Of a stretch of DNA of 64,000 nucleotides, positions 40,640-51,000 are shown piece after piece (position 1 is the stretch's first letter; every line of letters starts with the position of its first letter). Made by a program: the position numbers and the translations under genes. Below the pieces are notes generated by a model, which saw nothing but the letters and a program-made list of their open reading frames with translations, made no database searches and was not told the DNA's origin. Origin of the DNA: Ligustrum vulgare (Eukaryota; Streptophyta; Magnoliopsida; Lamiales; Oleaceae); assembly GCA_963555705.1 (NCBI GenBank), contig OY743168.1, positions 23,070,139 to 23,134,138 of the forward strand. Reading direction: 5' to 3'.

Positions 40640-41293
40640 TCACAAAGATAAATTTACATTAACCGGACTCCATTTTCGCTTGATTCCCCTTCCTTGCGAC
40701 CAATCTATCTTTACTCCTGCTGGATCTTGTATTGGAATATATGATTGCAATTTATCCAGCAGTTCCTCGATAGTAGGAGCAGAAATAAGGATTCTCCTAG
40801 AAAATGGAGATATGAATCCCTGTTCCACAGCATAATCAAGAAATGTTAGCAAACCATCAAAGAAATTGTTTACATTTAAAAGCCCTATAGGCTTAGTATG
40901 GAGATCTAGTTGAGCCCATGAAGTAATATTAAAGATTTCTTCTAAAGTACCAAAACCTCCAGGTAGGGCTATGAAGGCATCAGAACCATATAACATGCAA
41001 GTTATGCGTTCATGGATAGATAAGGTTTGTACTTCATGCCCTCGTGTTTTGCCTGCAATATCAGCTAAAGGAGTAGGTATAACACCTATCACTCTTGCTT
41101 TCTCTACTAGAGCGGATTGTGAAACACAACCCATCAATCCACTGCTACCTCCTCCATACACGAGAGTGATACCTTTCTCTCCCAATTTCTTTCCTAAATC
41201 CACGGCTGCTTCTAGATAACCAAAACCTTTTCCCACTTTTGATCCACAAAATACACAGATAGTTTTGATCTGTCGAAATTTTGGTCCTTCCAT
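40640..41293 (-). CDS. LOG: Intronless LOG-type cytokinin riboside 5'-monophosphate phosphoribohydrolase
   Basis: 217 residues, uninterrupted. LOG enzymes release active cytokinin bases from their nucleotide precursors in one step. Visible motifs: N-terminal ICVFCGS, YGGGSSGLMG near residues 46-55, a HERI segment (Arg present, in the region of the usual HxRK) near 94-97, and the family signature PGGFGTLEE near 111-119, then WAQLDLHTKPIGLLN. Length equals plant LOGs (about 210-225 aa). Plant LOG genes usually have several introns; this copy has none and lies inside element B, antisense to the LTRs, which implies capture of a processed copy. A TATA-like GATATATATGCAC lies on the minus strand near 41525-41537, about 235 bp upstream of the start. 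Whether it is expressed is unknown. Confidence 0.9.
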   Translation of the reverse strand: MEGPKFRQIKTICVFCGSKVGKGFGYLEAAVDLGKKLGEKGITLVYGGGSSGLMGCVSQSALVEKARVIGVIPTPLADIAGKTRGHEVQTLSIHERITCMLYGSDAFIALPGGFGTLEEIFNITSWAQLDLHTKPIGLLNVNNFFDGLLTFLDYAVEQGFISPFSRRILISAPTIEELLDKLQSYIPIQDPAGVKIDWSQGRGIKRKWSPVNVNLSL

Positions 41294-41553
41294 TTTTGAA
41301 AGTAAAGAAGGAAAAACTTATGGGAAAATGTTATTTTGGGATGCATGAACTATGAAAAATGTTTGGCTATTTAAAACCGAAAAGCTTCACTATTTACTGG
41401 TCGTTTTTCGAAAAAGTGAAGATTTACTTTTGACAAAATCATCCTACTCACCTTTCGGCGATTTAATATTTTTAACCAGCCTTTATCAAAACTCGTGAAA
41501 AGAAACAGAAAAATATTTTATATGTGCATATATATCAAATGATTTACCTTGTA

Positions 41554-42126
41554 TTAATGCTGCATAGCCAAAGCATCATTGTTTATAACAGCCTGGCAAA
41601 CAGGATCTTTAGCTATTATATTTTTGAGACTATATCTCTCTTTATCGCTGATGAATTTAGCCCATAAAGATAGTAGCTCACGCTGCACATACCCACTAGG
41701 GTGCGTCTCAAGAGTCAATCGAATATCATCCAATGACTCCTTACTCAGTCCACCCTTAATGAAGTCTATCTTATCATCTCGATTTATGGATGAATATCCT
41801 ATTGATTTACAACGGGTATCACATGTCCATCGAGCACATTTGTAGCAACTATTTAATCTTTTTGCTCTTCGCTTCTTTGCAAAAGTACTCTTACCTAAGC
41901 CAGGCTTGTGCTTAGAAAATGAATCTGGTAATTCATCAGCTAATCGAACTTTTGCTTCGATCAACCAGCGAACATCTTCTGGCATGCCATGATCCATCAG
42001 CAACCTCAATCTTTCGAGCCTAATTCGATAAATTTTTCTCAAATCATTTACTGGAAGATTGGAATAATATTTGCGAATATTTGAAAGTATGATATCCATT
42101 TTTGATGGATCTAGCCTTCTTCCCAA
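41554..42126 (-). CDS. Unrecognised basic protein with Cys cluster, in element B
   Basis: 190 residues, uninterrupted, intronless, 260 bp upstream of and same strand as the LOG ORF. I do not recognise the family with confidence. Residues 1-90 look helical and charged (several LRLL/IRLERL segments). About residues 83-92 are strongly basic (AKKRRAKR), followed by CYKCARWTCDTRC (about 95-107), a possible small zinc-binding or nucleic-acid-binding unit. The C-terminal 80 residues are mixed helical. The basic-plus-Cys layout is reminiscent of small nucleic-acid-binding proteins of some filamentous plant RNA viruses, but the protein is longer and the resemblance is weak. Start at 42126 is the first Met of the ORF; upstream on this strand the hairpin array begins. 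Confidence 0.65.
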   Translation of the reverse strand: MGRRLDPSKMDIILSNIRKYYSNLPVNDLRKIYRIRLERLRLLMDHGMPEDVRWLIEAKVRLADELPDSFSKHKPGLGKSTFAKKRRAKRLNSCYKCARWTCDTRCKSIGYSSINRDDKIDFIKGGLSKESLDDIRLTLETHPSGYVQRELLSLWAKFISDKERYSLKNIIAKDPVCQAVINNDALAMQH

Positions 42127-42400
42127 GTCATCTATTTAAAAGCATTATTCAACGCGTAAAAGAGCGGTGGCTCCGCGTGTCAGTGATATGGATTCCATCA
42201 AGAAATAATGGAATAAATTATTGAAAAGGTGAGATAATGTGTCATTACCTTTTTCGATATAAGGGAAGATTTGGCGACAAGATTGAGATTATGAGATATT
42301 TCCTTGGATATTGTACCTGATTTTTCGGTATACTAAAAGTAATAAAGGTATACTGATTTAAACTGTACAGAAATACGTACTGATGAAATAAATGTTGTAT

Positions 42401-42685
42401 TGAACCAGAAGTTCATACATATGTATAAGTGAAATATCTTGCTGAACCAGAAGTTCATACGTACAAGTGAATTACGTATATAGTATGAACCAGAAGCTCA
42501 TAAATAAAATATACATTATATTGAACCAGAAGTTCATACGTACAAGTAAAATATGTATATAGTATGAACCAGAAGCTCATAAATGAAATATACATTGTAT
42601 TGAACCAGAAGTTTAGCGATATTGTTTTGAATCAAATATTCATACATAGAAATGAAATAAAACCGTATTGAACCAGAAGTTCTAT
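42401..42685 (+). repeat. Middle group of GAACCAGAAGTTC hairpins
   Basis: CCAGAAG at 42405, 42447, 42490, 42536, 42569, 42605 and 42673. Most have TGAA/TTCA stems; 42490 and 42569 use TATGA/TCATA around ACCAGAAGC. Units alternate with spacers such as 'tacgtacaagtgaattacg' and 'aaatgaaatatacattgt', giving a higher-order repeat of about 79 bp (42458-42536 and 42537-42615). Confidence 0.9.
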
Positions 42686-43194
42686 AATAAACGGTTAGAT
42701 TATCAAAGGTTTCAAATTATTTTCTATGAGAATAACTTATTCAGAAATTGTTTATCATACAACAATATTCTATGTCAAACAGGGATTAGCTCAAGAAGCT
42801 TTATTATTTGTAAAAGTGCGATATGTATACAATCCACCAAAAGCGCACTTAGATATATGATTGAGATTATATCTCTAAAAGAATGACATGTGTTATGGCA
42901 TTTTAGCCGATTAATAATGTTTGAGAACATTATGGGGAAAACACGCCTGAAGCGTAATTATGCCTGAAGCATAATAACTATCGATTCCAAATAAAATAAA
43001 TATCTCTTGAATGATTGAAATGATCCCTTTGAGACTAAATACTCTTGGTGAGTAAAAGGGACATAGTTAATAAGAGATTTATGTACTTGATCTCTATATG
43101 TTATATTGAGATGAATTGAAATGGAATCTATGAATAAGTCGACTGCATACCCTCTTATGAAAATGAGGTTGATGAAATTATAATACTTTGGCCA

Positions 43195-43281
43195 AGTATA
43201 TAACCCCAATGTAGGGATTATTGTTCAAGGACCTGAAGTCCAAATGATTATTGTTCAAGGACCTGAAGTCCAAATGCTTAA
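43195..43281 (+). repeat. 30-bp direct repeat x2
   Basis: 'gattattgttcaaggacctgaagtccaaat' twice in tandem (about 43217-43246 and 43247-43276). The GGACctgaaGTCC core is an inverted repeat, another stem-loop with a different loop. Confidence 0.85.
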
Positions 43282-43754
43282 ATGTGTAAAACCAGTAATT
43301 ATATGTACAAATGAAAAATATTTCACAGTCGTAAAGGACGACTCGTTGCGCGCGAAATTTTTCATAGAACTGGCATGACATATGGTGGATAGACTATAGT
43401 CTAAATCACTAGCTTGAGCTCCTTGATATACCAATGAGTGAGATCAAAATGTATGATTCTCATCTCGGTACTTTGGGAGTATTCTTTGATGTACCAGTTG
43501 ATCGCGGTACGTTGGGATTTCAAGTAAAATGATTGTAGATTATATGTCAAAATTGATATCTATTTCAATGATTGATTATGCTCCTGCAAATTAGAAATTG
43601 CAGTTTATAAAGTGCAAGAACATACATGTATAAATCATTGAAATATTCAATATGCCCAGATTAGTATCACTATAGAATGATACAAATGACTCCATGATAT
43701 AATATGTTGAAAGTAAAATTGGAGTGTAACATTTATGACATCTGGGAAATTGAT

Positions 43755-43975
43755 TATTCACTAGAAGTGAATATGAAAATGAATATATTTAATTATTCAC
43801 CAGAAGTGAATTCTAGATTTTATTATTCACCAGAAGTGAATTCTAGATTTGATTATTCATCAAAAGTGAATTCTAAATTTGATTATTCACCAGAAGTGAA
43901 AAATGCAATATTTGATTATTCACCGAAGTGAAAGATGCAATATTTGATTATTCACCAGAAGTGAAAGATGCAATC
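43755..43975 (+). repeat. Right group of TTCACCAGAAGTGAA hairpins
   Basis: TATTCA/TGAATA around CTAGAAG (43755-43773), then ATTCA/TGAAT around CCAGAAG at 43800 and 43830, degenerate copies at 43860 and 43921, and further copies at 43890 and 43955. Spacing is about 30 bp. The period and phase make a repeated peptide (YSPEVN) in one frame, which is a by-product. Confidence 0.92.
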
Positions 43976-44124
43976 AATAAATTAGTACAACATTGCTTAA
44001 TATAGCATGTTATGACATCATGAGCTATGAACGATTTATATAAAGCTCATCATAAATTATAAGATGAAAAGATTCGTGATTGCATCAATATACTTGTGAT
44101 ATTCCATGAAAAGGAATAAATACG

Positions 44125-44870
44125 CGTTGCACTCTTTTTCCCTTAGCTGAGGTTTTGTCCCACAGGGTTTTCCTAGCAAGGTTTTTAATGAGGCAACAGT
44201 TGAGGCGTATTGATGAAAATTAATGAGAATACTGCACTCTTTTTCCCTTCGCTGAGGTTTTGTCCCACAGGGTTTTCCTAGCAAGGTTTTTGAGGCATCA
44301 TCATAGCTATCAACAAGCTATAATTCAGCAACACATTGTTATACTGGAATGATATCAACAAATGAAGAAAATCATACACATCTTATGAAGAATGTTATGA
44401 TATCGGCTACACACAGGAAGATTTTCATATATATTCCAGAAGAAAGATGATATCATTATTCAAAAGGTTCATGAATACTTGATTGCACACTTCAGGGGGA
44501 GAATCATGCTGTCATGCTGTACTCTTTTTCCTTCGTCCAGGTTTTGTCCCACAGGGTTTTCCTGACAAGGTTTTAACGAGGCAGCGGCTGTACTCTTTTT
44601 CCTTCGTTCAGATTTTGTCCCATTGGGTTTTACTGACAAGGTTTTAACGAGGCAGCACTAAAGCACTAAAACACTGAAGCAGCGAAGCACTTCAGATTTC
44701 AGTACATGATTTGTACTACTTATCATTGATGTCATTTTGGATATTAGACTCAATGATTAATGATGGCCAACATCAGGGGGAGCAGCTGTACTCTTTTTTC
44801 CTTTGCTCAAGTTTTATCCCACTGGGTTTTCTTAGCAAGGTTTTAACGAGGAAGACAATTGAGCAATAAG
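44125..44870 (+). repeat. 3' repeat block of element B, five modules
   Basis: Modules 'cactctttttcc(c)tt', 'ggttttgtcccacagggttt', 'tcctagcaaggttttt' or 'cctgacaaggttttaacgag', at about 44128-44195, 44225-44295, 44517-44583, 44587-44655 and 44786-44855. The same module as 21405-21732 of copia A. Confidence 0.9.
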
Positions 44871-44876
44871 TCATTC

Positions 44877-44885
44877 AAGGGGGAG
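44877..44885 (+). other. Polypurine tract of element B
   Basis: AAGGGGGAG directly before the 3' LTR. Confidence 0.85.
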
Positions 44886-45119
44886 TGTTATAAATTATTA
44901 GAAATTATTAAGAAATTCCTTTGTAGATCTCTACCTAATTTCTTACCTAACTCCCACCTAATTAATATTGTAAAGAATTATTGTGAATGACTTTATCTTC
45001 CTATAAATAGAGGCATTCATTGTTGTATTTCACACACCTAATGGAATGAGAATTCTCCTCTTTATTCTCTCCATCTCTTCATCTCTAATTCTTGTTTAGA
45101 TTTTGATAGTTTTATAACA
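44886..45119 (+). mobile_element. 3' LTR of element B (234 bp)
   Basis: Identical by eye to the 5' LTR. Followed by the TSD AAAAC. Confidence 0.95.
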
Positions 45120-45124
45120 AAAAC

Positions 45125-47872
45125 AAGTTTTTAAATTTTTTTTTGTATATTAATCAGGTTTTAATTAGTTTTAATTAATAATATTTTTTAATTACCCATA
45201 TCCCACCTATCCACCCATCTCTCTGACCTAGCAACCCAATCTAATGGTGATGATACAATCACTTCGGGACTTACCCTCGAAGTGACCCCCTCCTCCCCGA
45301 GGTGCTTTTATCATTTTTCAATCTAAAAAATCACCACACTTCATTCTTGGAACAAAAATTTCACCCCATCTTTCCAAAATCCCCCTCTCCTCCAGCGACC
45401 ACGATCACTCCCCTCTCCTCCTCCGACCACCTCTAAGGTCAAAGAAACTTCCTCACCAACCTTCTACGCCACTAGGATCATCACCTTACCATCCATTAGA
45501 AGGACAACGTGCGCTCGAAGCTCTCAGTGGCAGTAGTGCATATCTATTTTTTGGCTTGAGTTGCAGCAGAGTCGATGATGTAGCATTTTATAGCGTTGAT
45601 CTGGTTATGGATGCGGCGTGGATTGAGGCGGTGATCAATTCAACAATTAACCCCGGAAGGTACCAATAAATGGGTGGAACTTAATACATTAAATACTTGT
45701 GACTTAAACATTTGAAGTTTGATTTGTGAGTTGTGACCTAATATATCAAATGTGATCAAAACATTTGAAATCACGTATTTTTCACTGGATTCTCTAATCT
45801 AATTAATTTGACCTATGATATATGAATTGTGACTTGTGACTTTAACTTGTAACTAGTGACTCTGGTTTTAACATGTGATATGAACATTTGAAGTGTGACA
45901 TATGACCTACAATATATGAAGTGTGTGACTTGTGACTTTAGCATGTGACCTGCAACCTATAACCTGTGACTTGAATTTTAACTTTTGATTGAAAAAATTA
46001 TTATAGCTAGAGATACATTGGTTTGAGATTTAGAAGAAAAAAATTGAAAAATTAGATATAATTATAGCAGAAAAGACTTTAGAGTATAATAGTAGATTTT
46101 ACACATTTTATGTAATACAAAATATATTTTAAACTTAGACACTTTACGTGACGATTAAATTTAAAAAACTAAAGATTTAGAACTAAAAGGATAACAGAAT
46201 AATAATTTTACATTAAAAACTGTCTTTTAGTATGTTTGTAAACCTGTTTGTACAAATAGTAAGATGCTTAAAAAGTTGTTAAGTAGTTGATTGATAATTT
46301 GAAATGTGCTATCTATGAACATTAAATTGATAGTCCGGCAACATAATTTTATTTCTTTCCTTTTTATCATATTGTAAGGTTTTCGATTGTTTTATTGTCA
46401 ATCCAAAACCAAAAGTGCTTTAAACATTAAATTGGCAAAAAAAATAATGTAAAAATGTTCTATTTTATATTTAACGAATTTACAATACACGACATATTTG
46501 TTTCACTAAATTCAATTATTTATTATATATCTCATATTTTTTCGCAAATAATATTTATTCCAAATGCTATAAATTTATGCAAAGATTTTTTTTCCTGATG
46601 TGTAAAAAGTCTAGTCCTAGATATATTTTAGAATTTTACTAAATTAATAAGAATAATCATGTCAATTAACAGTTCCTTAAATGCTTTTTTAGTTTGTCTA
46701 ATAAATATTAAATCGTCTTAATAATCTAAAATAAAATATTTTACTGAGAAATTAATTTCGACGGAAGAATTTTCCAGCGGAAATAACTAAACCGTCGGAA
46801 CTATCAAGATGGTCTTAAGGTACAAACTTGAATTTTAATTTATATCACAAAGATTTGTTGCCCAGTACTCCAAATTTGTGCATGTTGAAAGATGTTGTGT
46901 GGGGCACTTATGTTTGATTGGGAGGGTGAAAATGGATTAAAAGAAAATATTTTTTAATGAATTAATTTGTTTGAAAAATATTTTCATGAAGAATATTAAT
47001 TGGAAGTGTTTGATTAATTCAATTTTTTAGGTGGAAAAAGTGAAAAAAATTTCAAATTTTGTTGTTTGATTGACATTATTTTCCATGACAAATAAATTAA
47101 AATTTACTATTTTAATCATTTTTTTTTTTACTTTTTTAACTTATTTGTATTTGATAATAATAATGTTATTTTTTGAAAAAATAATAAGTAAATTAATAAT
47201 AACAAAATTGGTCAAATGTAATGAAAATCATTTGCCATGTAATGATTTCCAATCAAAATGCAAAACAAACATTTTTCACCTTTTTCAAGCAAATGGACGT
47301 GAGGGGTGATAGTGGAAAAAAAAATTCGTGACAAATTTTTGTTGTCAAACACCACATTTTGAAGAAAGATGAAAAATGTTTTCATTTTCCATGATAAAAG
47401 TGATCAAACCAAACGGACCCTTTTCTTTTTCCATGACGCAAGCCTACACTAATACCGAGACAACCGGTACATTGCAGTAAGAACGGGTCGACAAAACATG
47501 CTGAAGTAACCATAGCTTGAAATATTAGTGCTCCCGTAATACTCTTAACCAATGAAAAATTGGAGGATCAAAAAACAATTATGCTCTGTCTATTAAATTT
47601 TTTGTGTTTAAAAACATGTTTTTATATTTTCGAGGTGAAATATATTATTGAAAAAATGTAGAGAGAAAATGTGTTTAATTAAAAAGTGATAAAAATTGTG
47701 TCATAAAAAAGTTTGCCGGATAGACTCCTATTGCAAGGGGCAATTCTCCATTGATCAAGAGCGATGTTCCTAAAGTACTAGAAATGTTTTCATCACAACT
47801 TACACACGTCCACCACATAATACAATGGCCAAACATTGGGCAATGACTCGGGAATTTGGAATTTTCTAAACT

Positions 47873-47907
<35 letters not shown>

Positions 47908-48064
47908 AGCACGGAAGACTTTTGTAATTGTCATTGTCAATGAAACTTTCATATAGATCTTGGCTGTGATTTCCAAATAATTGGTAGCATCACTTTCCGA
48001 GTGATAATTTCAGTGGTGGAAGGGGGGGAAAATCAAGTGCAAACTTGCACTTGCATATACAGAA
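45125..48064. other. Intergenic region, repeats only
   Basis: No gene recognised. Contains a C-rich stretch (about 45190-45440), a degenerate low-complexity run of TGTGACTTG-type words (about 45710-45980), a short CCGTCGGAA/TTTCGACGG inverted motif near 46757-46799, a MITE-like segment ending GATCAAACCAAACGG (about 46910-47417), a CTCTGTC-type MITE (about 47584-47730) similar to 22860-23040, and a TA microsatellite (47874-47902). Confidence 0.55.
47874..47902. repeat. TA microsatellite
   Basis: About fourteen TA repeats. Confidence 0.95.
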
Positions 48065-51000
48065 TTAAATCGTAACAGTCAAGTCTTTCAGCTGCACCCA
48101 CCCATAGGCGCATCTATCACGGACTTTCTGCACTGTGGATGCTGCCAATTCACCCATAGGACGCACTTTAGCGAGCTCTTTCTCAACTGTTACTCTATTA
48201 CTACTCTCAATCTGAAAAGTGGAAGCAACTTATAATCAATGAATCGGCTTTCTAATAGGCACAGCATTTGCAGGATGGAAAGAAATTATGACCTTGTCAA
48301 TGCAGCGTACAGTATCAAAAATGTTGCAGAAATAAGTAAGCTGTCTGTACAAGTCGGCTTCTGTGTACTAATGACAGTAAATCATATAGAGAAATCATCA
48401 GAGCAAGGGAACGTAAAGAATAAAGATAGGGAAGTCAGCAGGATTAAGGTACACACCTTCCTTAGAAGATGTCCATTACAGCGGGGATAGTTTGGACAAA
48501 CAGTTCCCCTGTCGGAGTCCCCAAGTATGCGCGGATTCAGACTATGAGTAGAATAATTGCAAGTCTCATCATCACACTGTCAGTGAATATGATTTAGTAC
48601 TGAAATCTAGTTGTTGAAGATTTACAAATCAAGCTGCAGCAGATGCAAGTAAAATGTTTACAAATGCAAATGCATACCATCATTAGGCCCTGGTAATATT
48701 TTGACATGAACCGTTCAACTTGCCGTTTTACCTGATCAACATGCACAGTTAACTAAAAATAGGGACTGATAAACAGTACATCACTTGATAATGGATCTTT
48801 CAGAAATTGTATTTTAGTTTTTCTGTTTAACATGAGATAATATACACAACAGAATATCTGTATATTTAGCCCTTGTTTGGTTATGATCTCAAGTCAAAGT
48901 TAACAATTAATTTTAATCAATCATTTCATAGGATACATAACTTTTCAACCACGCATTCCAACAACTTCTATCAAAATCTACTAGAAATCTAATTTTAATC
49001 TCCACCTAACCGGGGCTTAGATTTAAACATTTCTGCAAACATGTGAGAATTAATAAGCCAAATGGGGAACAGAATCAAGAAACTCAAGGACTTCTTTTTC
49101 AAACTTAGTGCTTGTTTGGTGTAGATAATTTTTGGGAAATTTTGGATTTTTGAGAGAATGTGTGGTTGAAAAGTGTGAAAAGTAGCGGGTTCTATAAAAA
49201 TGTATGGTTAAAATAAATTTGAGGGAAATATTCAAAAAAATGGTTGGGAGCAAACAACGCCTTAATGAAGCAGTTATCTAGGGAAACAGCAAAAATTCTG
49301 CTTGGTGATATAGCTAAACTTTATATTTATGAGAAAGAGATGCGTTTCATTGATAAATAACGTTATTGAATTGAATGATGTATGTAACTCTGTTGCTAGT
49401 ATTAAAAATCTACCAAGAAAAGGCTGTATATAAAAAGGTAATTTGCATCTTGATTTTGGAAACTTTGGAAAGAGACAGATAAATGAAAGCTTAACAGCCA
49501 GCCTTTAATCAATTGTGCCAAAAATAGAAAAGGCTCAAACAACAGACCACTCAATTTTACCGTCTTCAGATCTTTCAAAGTGGCATATAAATCAAACCTA
49601 CCTGGTTAGCTATCAGAGGAGGAGACATTCTTCCTCCATCCCCTTCCTCTGGGCATTTTGGACAGCGCAGTTTTAACCAAAAATTACTAGCAGATCCTGC
49701 TCCTGCGTCTGCTGGCTTTTGAGAAATTAAAGTACATATAGAGCTAAAAATAGGTGGGCAATTAAAGGTGCTCGAGCAGCTGGGGCATGACAAAATTAAA
49801 GCTTCACAACCACGATATCTGCAATTCAGACATCGAAAGCATAAATCTAATAATTATGGATCACAATCAATACATATTTCTTTACCCATATGGAGATGGA
49901 ATTCAACGAAGAAAGATGGTGTTTAAAATTTTTTTAGCAAAAAATCATTAGGGAATAAAAACCAGCCACGTGCTCACCAGAAAATGGAGTAGATGGTTAA
50001 GAAAATACAAGAAACTGAAACAAACGAGAAAAAAAAGGATAAACAAAGAACCCGAGAATCTAAAGCACCAAAGAATTTCTACACCATTCTGAGTCTAACA
50101 GATAGGAGAAATCAAATTTCTGAGATGGTTATCGAATGAAGAACTTCTATATCATTATGCTATGCAATGAACAGTCATCAACAAAAAAGCACATGTCAAG
50201 CAGGATCCTTGACACAACAGGTTAGTTGGCATCATGTAAGAATTAGTTGCAAAACTTTTATCAAGATAATGAGTACCTCTCCTCGTCATTTAATGCACAC
50301 AACAGCAAGCTCGAAGGATCGTTGCTGATAGATTCACTTGATTTATTCTGGAACTGAGATATTTAAATTTTTAACATGTCAGTCAAGCATATGAAAGAAA
50401 CAGATTTCAGCGGGTGCGGTGTGCTTGAAAAAGAGACGGCTTTTACCTTTGATGAGTCAAGTCCTAAACAATCAGCCAAGCGTGCTGGACTTGTTCCCTG
50501 AATTGATGCACATAGACGTGATACCACAGGATGAATCTGCACGATATTGGTGAAAGTATTGAACAAACTGGTAGCTGAAAATGTGATTTATAGAAAACCA
50601 ACAACGGCTTCTGATATGCCAAGGGTCAAATAAGAAAAAACAGACCTGTTGTGCCAGGTAGTAATCAATATCAATTATCCAATTTCCATTGTCTTTTTTC
50701 AGTTCATCAGGATGTCTAGCCCGTTGGGAAATTCCCAGAGAGGCACTTGAACCATTCCCCTACAAATTTTCAAGCAAAAACATTTCTTCTTTAATACATT
50801 AGTATATGAATCATCATCACACATCAGCATTCATCAACATCTTCAGTGAAAATAATAGAATATTAAGAAGCATAAAAACAGAAAGCGTGTTTAACCTGCT
50901 CACAGCAAATGATATAAGGTACTGTATCACCAGCAGAACAACCGGTGATGTACCCATTTTTCTTCAATCTGAGTGCTACCTATGGAACCGAGATGCATAA

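Larger units (their letters stand above)
39005..45119 (+). mobile_element. Element B: non-autonomous copia-like LTR element carrying two genes (6,115 bp)
   Basis: LTRs at 39005-39238 and 44886-45119 (234 bp each, identical by eye), perfect TSD AAAAC (39000-39004, 45120-45124), primer-binding region CGTTATCAGCACGAG and polypurine tract AAGGGGGAG. No gag or pol motif is present. Internal order: 40-bp x4 array, AT-rich array, hairpin repeats, an antisense LOG ORF and a second antisense ORF, a long hairpin array, and five copies of the 3' module also found in copia A. The shared primer-binding region, LTR-end wording (ttttgatagttt) and 3' module suggest mobilisation by a copia A relative. Identical LTRs imply a young insertion. 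Confidence 0.95.

Noticed and set aside
40640..41293. LOG ORF as an ordinary host gene
   Set aside because: It lies between LTRs with a perfect target duplication and has no introns, so capture within the element is the simpler reading.
43704..43931. 75-aa ORF with YSPEVN repeats
   Set aside because: Arises from the about 30-bp TTCACCAGAAGTGAA hairpin array, which is better explained as RNA or DNA structure.
42401..43975. CRISPR-like spaced repeats
   Set aside because: The host is a plant; repeats are short inverted words in a retrotransposon, spacers are not unique and no cas-like gene exists.
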